Source: an uncultured Actinomycetes bacterium (GTDB taxonomy: Bacteria > Actinomycetota > Actinomycetes > S36-B12). Taken from it: a stretch of DNA of 6,014 nt. The translations under genes and the position numbers were made by a program. The stretch is taken from NCBI GenBank assembly GCA_937876275.1, contig CALFIA010000278.1:1-6014 (forward strand). Direction: 5' to 3'. Of this stretch, positions 5,476 through 6,014 are shown one piece after another. The notes beneath the pieces are model-generated. The model was not told the origin of the DNA. It did no database searches and saw only the letters and a program-made list of their open reading frames with translations. Position 1 is the stretch's first letter. Each line of letters opens with the position of its first letter.

Positions 5476-6014
5476 CTAGGCGTGAGCATGGAGCGGCTTG
5501 CCTGCAAGTGCAAGATGCGCCTCGCCCATGGCCTCGTTCTGGGTCGGGTGTGCGTGGATGAGGGTTGCGACATCTTCCGGATGTGCCTCCCAGTTCACGA
5601 TGAGCTGGGCCTCGCCGATCTGCTCGCCGATGCGCGAGCCGACCATGTGGATGCCGATGACGGGGCCGTCCTTGAGCTGCACCAGCTTGATGAAGCCTGC
5701 GGTGCCGAGGATCTGGCTCTTGCCGTTGCCGCCGAGGTTGTACTCGTAGCTCGTGATCGCGGCATCGCCGTGTGCGGCCTTGGCCTCGGCCTCGGTCATG
5801 CCGACCGAGCCGATCTCTGGCTCGCAGTAGGTGACGCGGGGGATGTTGATGTCAGCGATGACCATCGGGTGAAGACCCGCGATCTCCTCGGCGACGAAAA
5901 TGCCGTGCTGGAAGCCGCGGTGCGCGAGCTGAAGGCCGGGCGTGATGTCGCCGACAGCGAAGATGCCGGGCACGTTGGTGCGCAGCCGCTCGTCGACGAG
6001 CACCCAGCCGCGCT
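5476..6014 (-). CDS. lpdA: Dihydrolipoyl dehydrogenase (E3) LpdA, C-terminal part
   Basis: FAD- and NAD-dependent disulfide oxidoreductase that reoxidises the dihydrolipoyl arm of E2. The C-terminal 178 codons are present; the N-terminal FAD motif and redox CxxxxC lie beyond the window edge. Visible are the second FAD-binding motif (TNVPGIFAVGDI), the start of the dimerisation domain (RVTYCEPEIGSVGMTEAEA), and the catalytic HAHPTQNE near the C-terminus, where the His-Glu pair of the partner subunit completes the active site. The stop is TAG at 5476-5478. The gene precedes the E2 gene by 138 bases in the same direction and, notably, in the same reading frame. Identification is firm because the HxHPTxxE motif and adjacency to E2 agree; thioredoxin-type or mercuric reductases lack this ending. 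Confidence 0.97.
   Translation of the reverse strand, partial: RGWVLVDERLRTNVPGIFAVGDITPGLQLAHRGFQHGIFVAEEIAGLHPMVIADINIPRVTYCEPEIGSVGMTEAEAKAAHGDAAITSYEYNLGGNGKSQILGTAGFIKLVQLKDGPVIGIHMVGSRIGEQIGEAQLIVNWEAHPEDVATLIHAHPTQNEAMGEAHLALAGKPLHAHA

Noticed and set aside
1..6014. Mobile element, CRISPR array, toxin-antitoxin or defence island.
   Set aside because: No transposase, integrase, spaced repeat array, tRNA-flanked junction or composition break is visible; all space is filled by conserved metabolic genes on one strand.

Overview
The window is a stretch of actinobacterial chromosome. The composition is high-GC, and the gene order E3 - E2 - SDR39U1-like protein - (FAD oxidoreductase) - lipB - lipA matches the lipoate / 2-oxoacid dehydrogenase locus of Actinobacteria; Mycobacterium tuberculosis has dlaT-Rv2216-lipB-lipA. 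The E2 has two lipoyl domains and long Ala/Pro linkers, and the E3 has a HAHPTQNEAMGEAH-type C-terminus. Together these suggest Micrococcales, perhaps Microbacteriaceae, but this placement is inference.

All six genes lie on the minus strand, so transcription runs from high to low coordinates. In that order: the C-terminal 178 codons of lpdA, the E3 dihydrolipoyl dehydrogenase (5476-6014, cut by the window edge); a 138-base spacer with short repeats; sucB/dlaT, the two-lipoyl-domain E2 acyltransferase (3670-5337); a TIGR01777/SDR39U1-type nucleotide-sugar-epimerase-like protein (2739-3635); an FAD-dependent amine-oxidase/phytoene-desaturase-like oxidoreductase (1474-2736); lipB octanoyltransferase (827-1477); and the first 272 codons of lipA lipoyl synthase (1-817, cut by the window edge). 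No gap exceeds 138 bases, and the last four genes are tightly packed (2-base gap, 4-base overlap, 9-base gap).

Functionally, LipB moves octanoyl from acyl carrier protein to the lipoyl-domain lysines of E2 (Lys43 and Lys169 here), LipA inserts two sulfurs to make lipoate, and LpdA reoxidises the dihydrolipoyl arm. The window therefore holds the acyl carrier (E2), its recycling enzyme (E3) and its cofactor-assembly enzymes. No E1 is present. The SDR-like and FAD proteins have no established role in lipoylation.

I see no mobile element, CRISPR, tRNA, rRNA or foreign island, and no convincing new system. The points worth a second look are small: a perfect 48-bp repeat over the two lipoyl sites, hairpin-forming inverted repeats at the sucB stop codon, two junctions where neighbouring genes share a frame and are separated only by TAG, a 9-bp repeat in the lpdA-sucB spacer, paired palindromes inside the FAD gene, and two uncharacterised oxidoreductases in a lipoylation operon.
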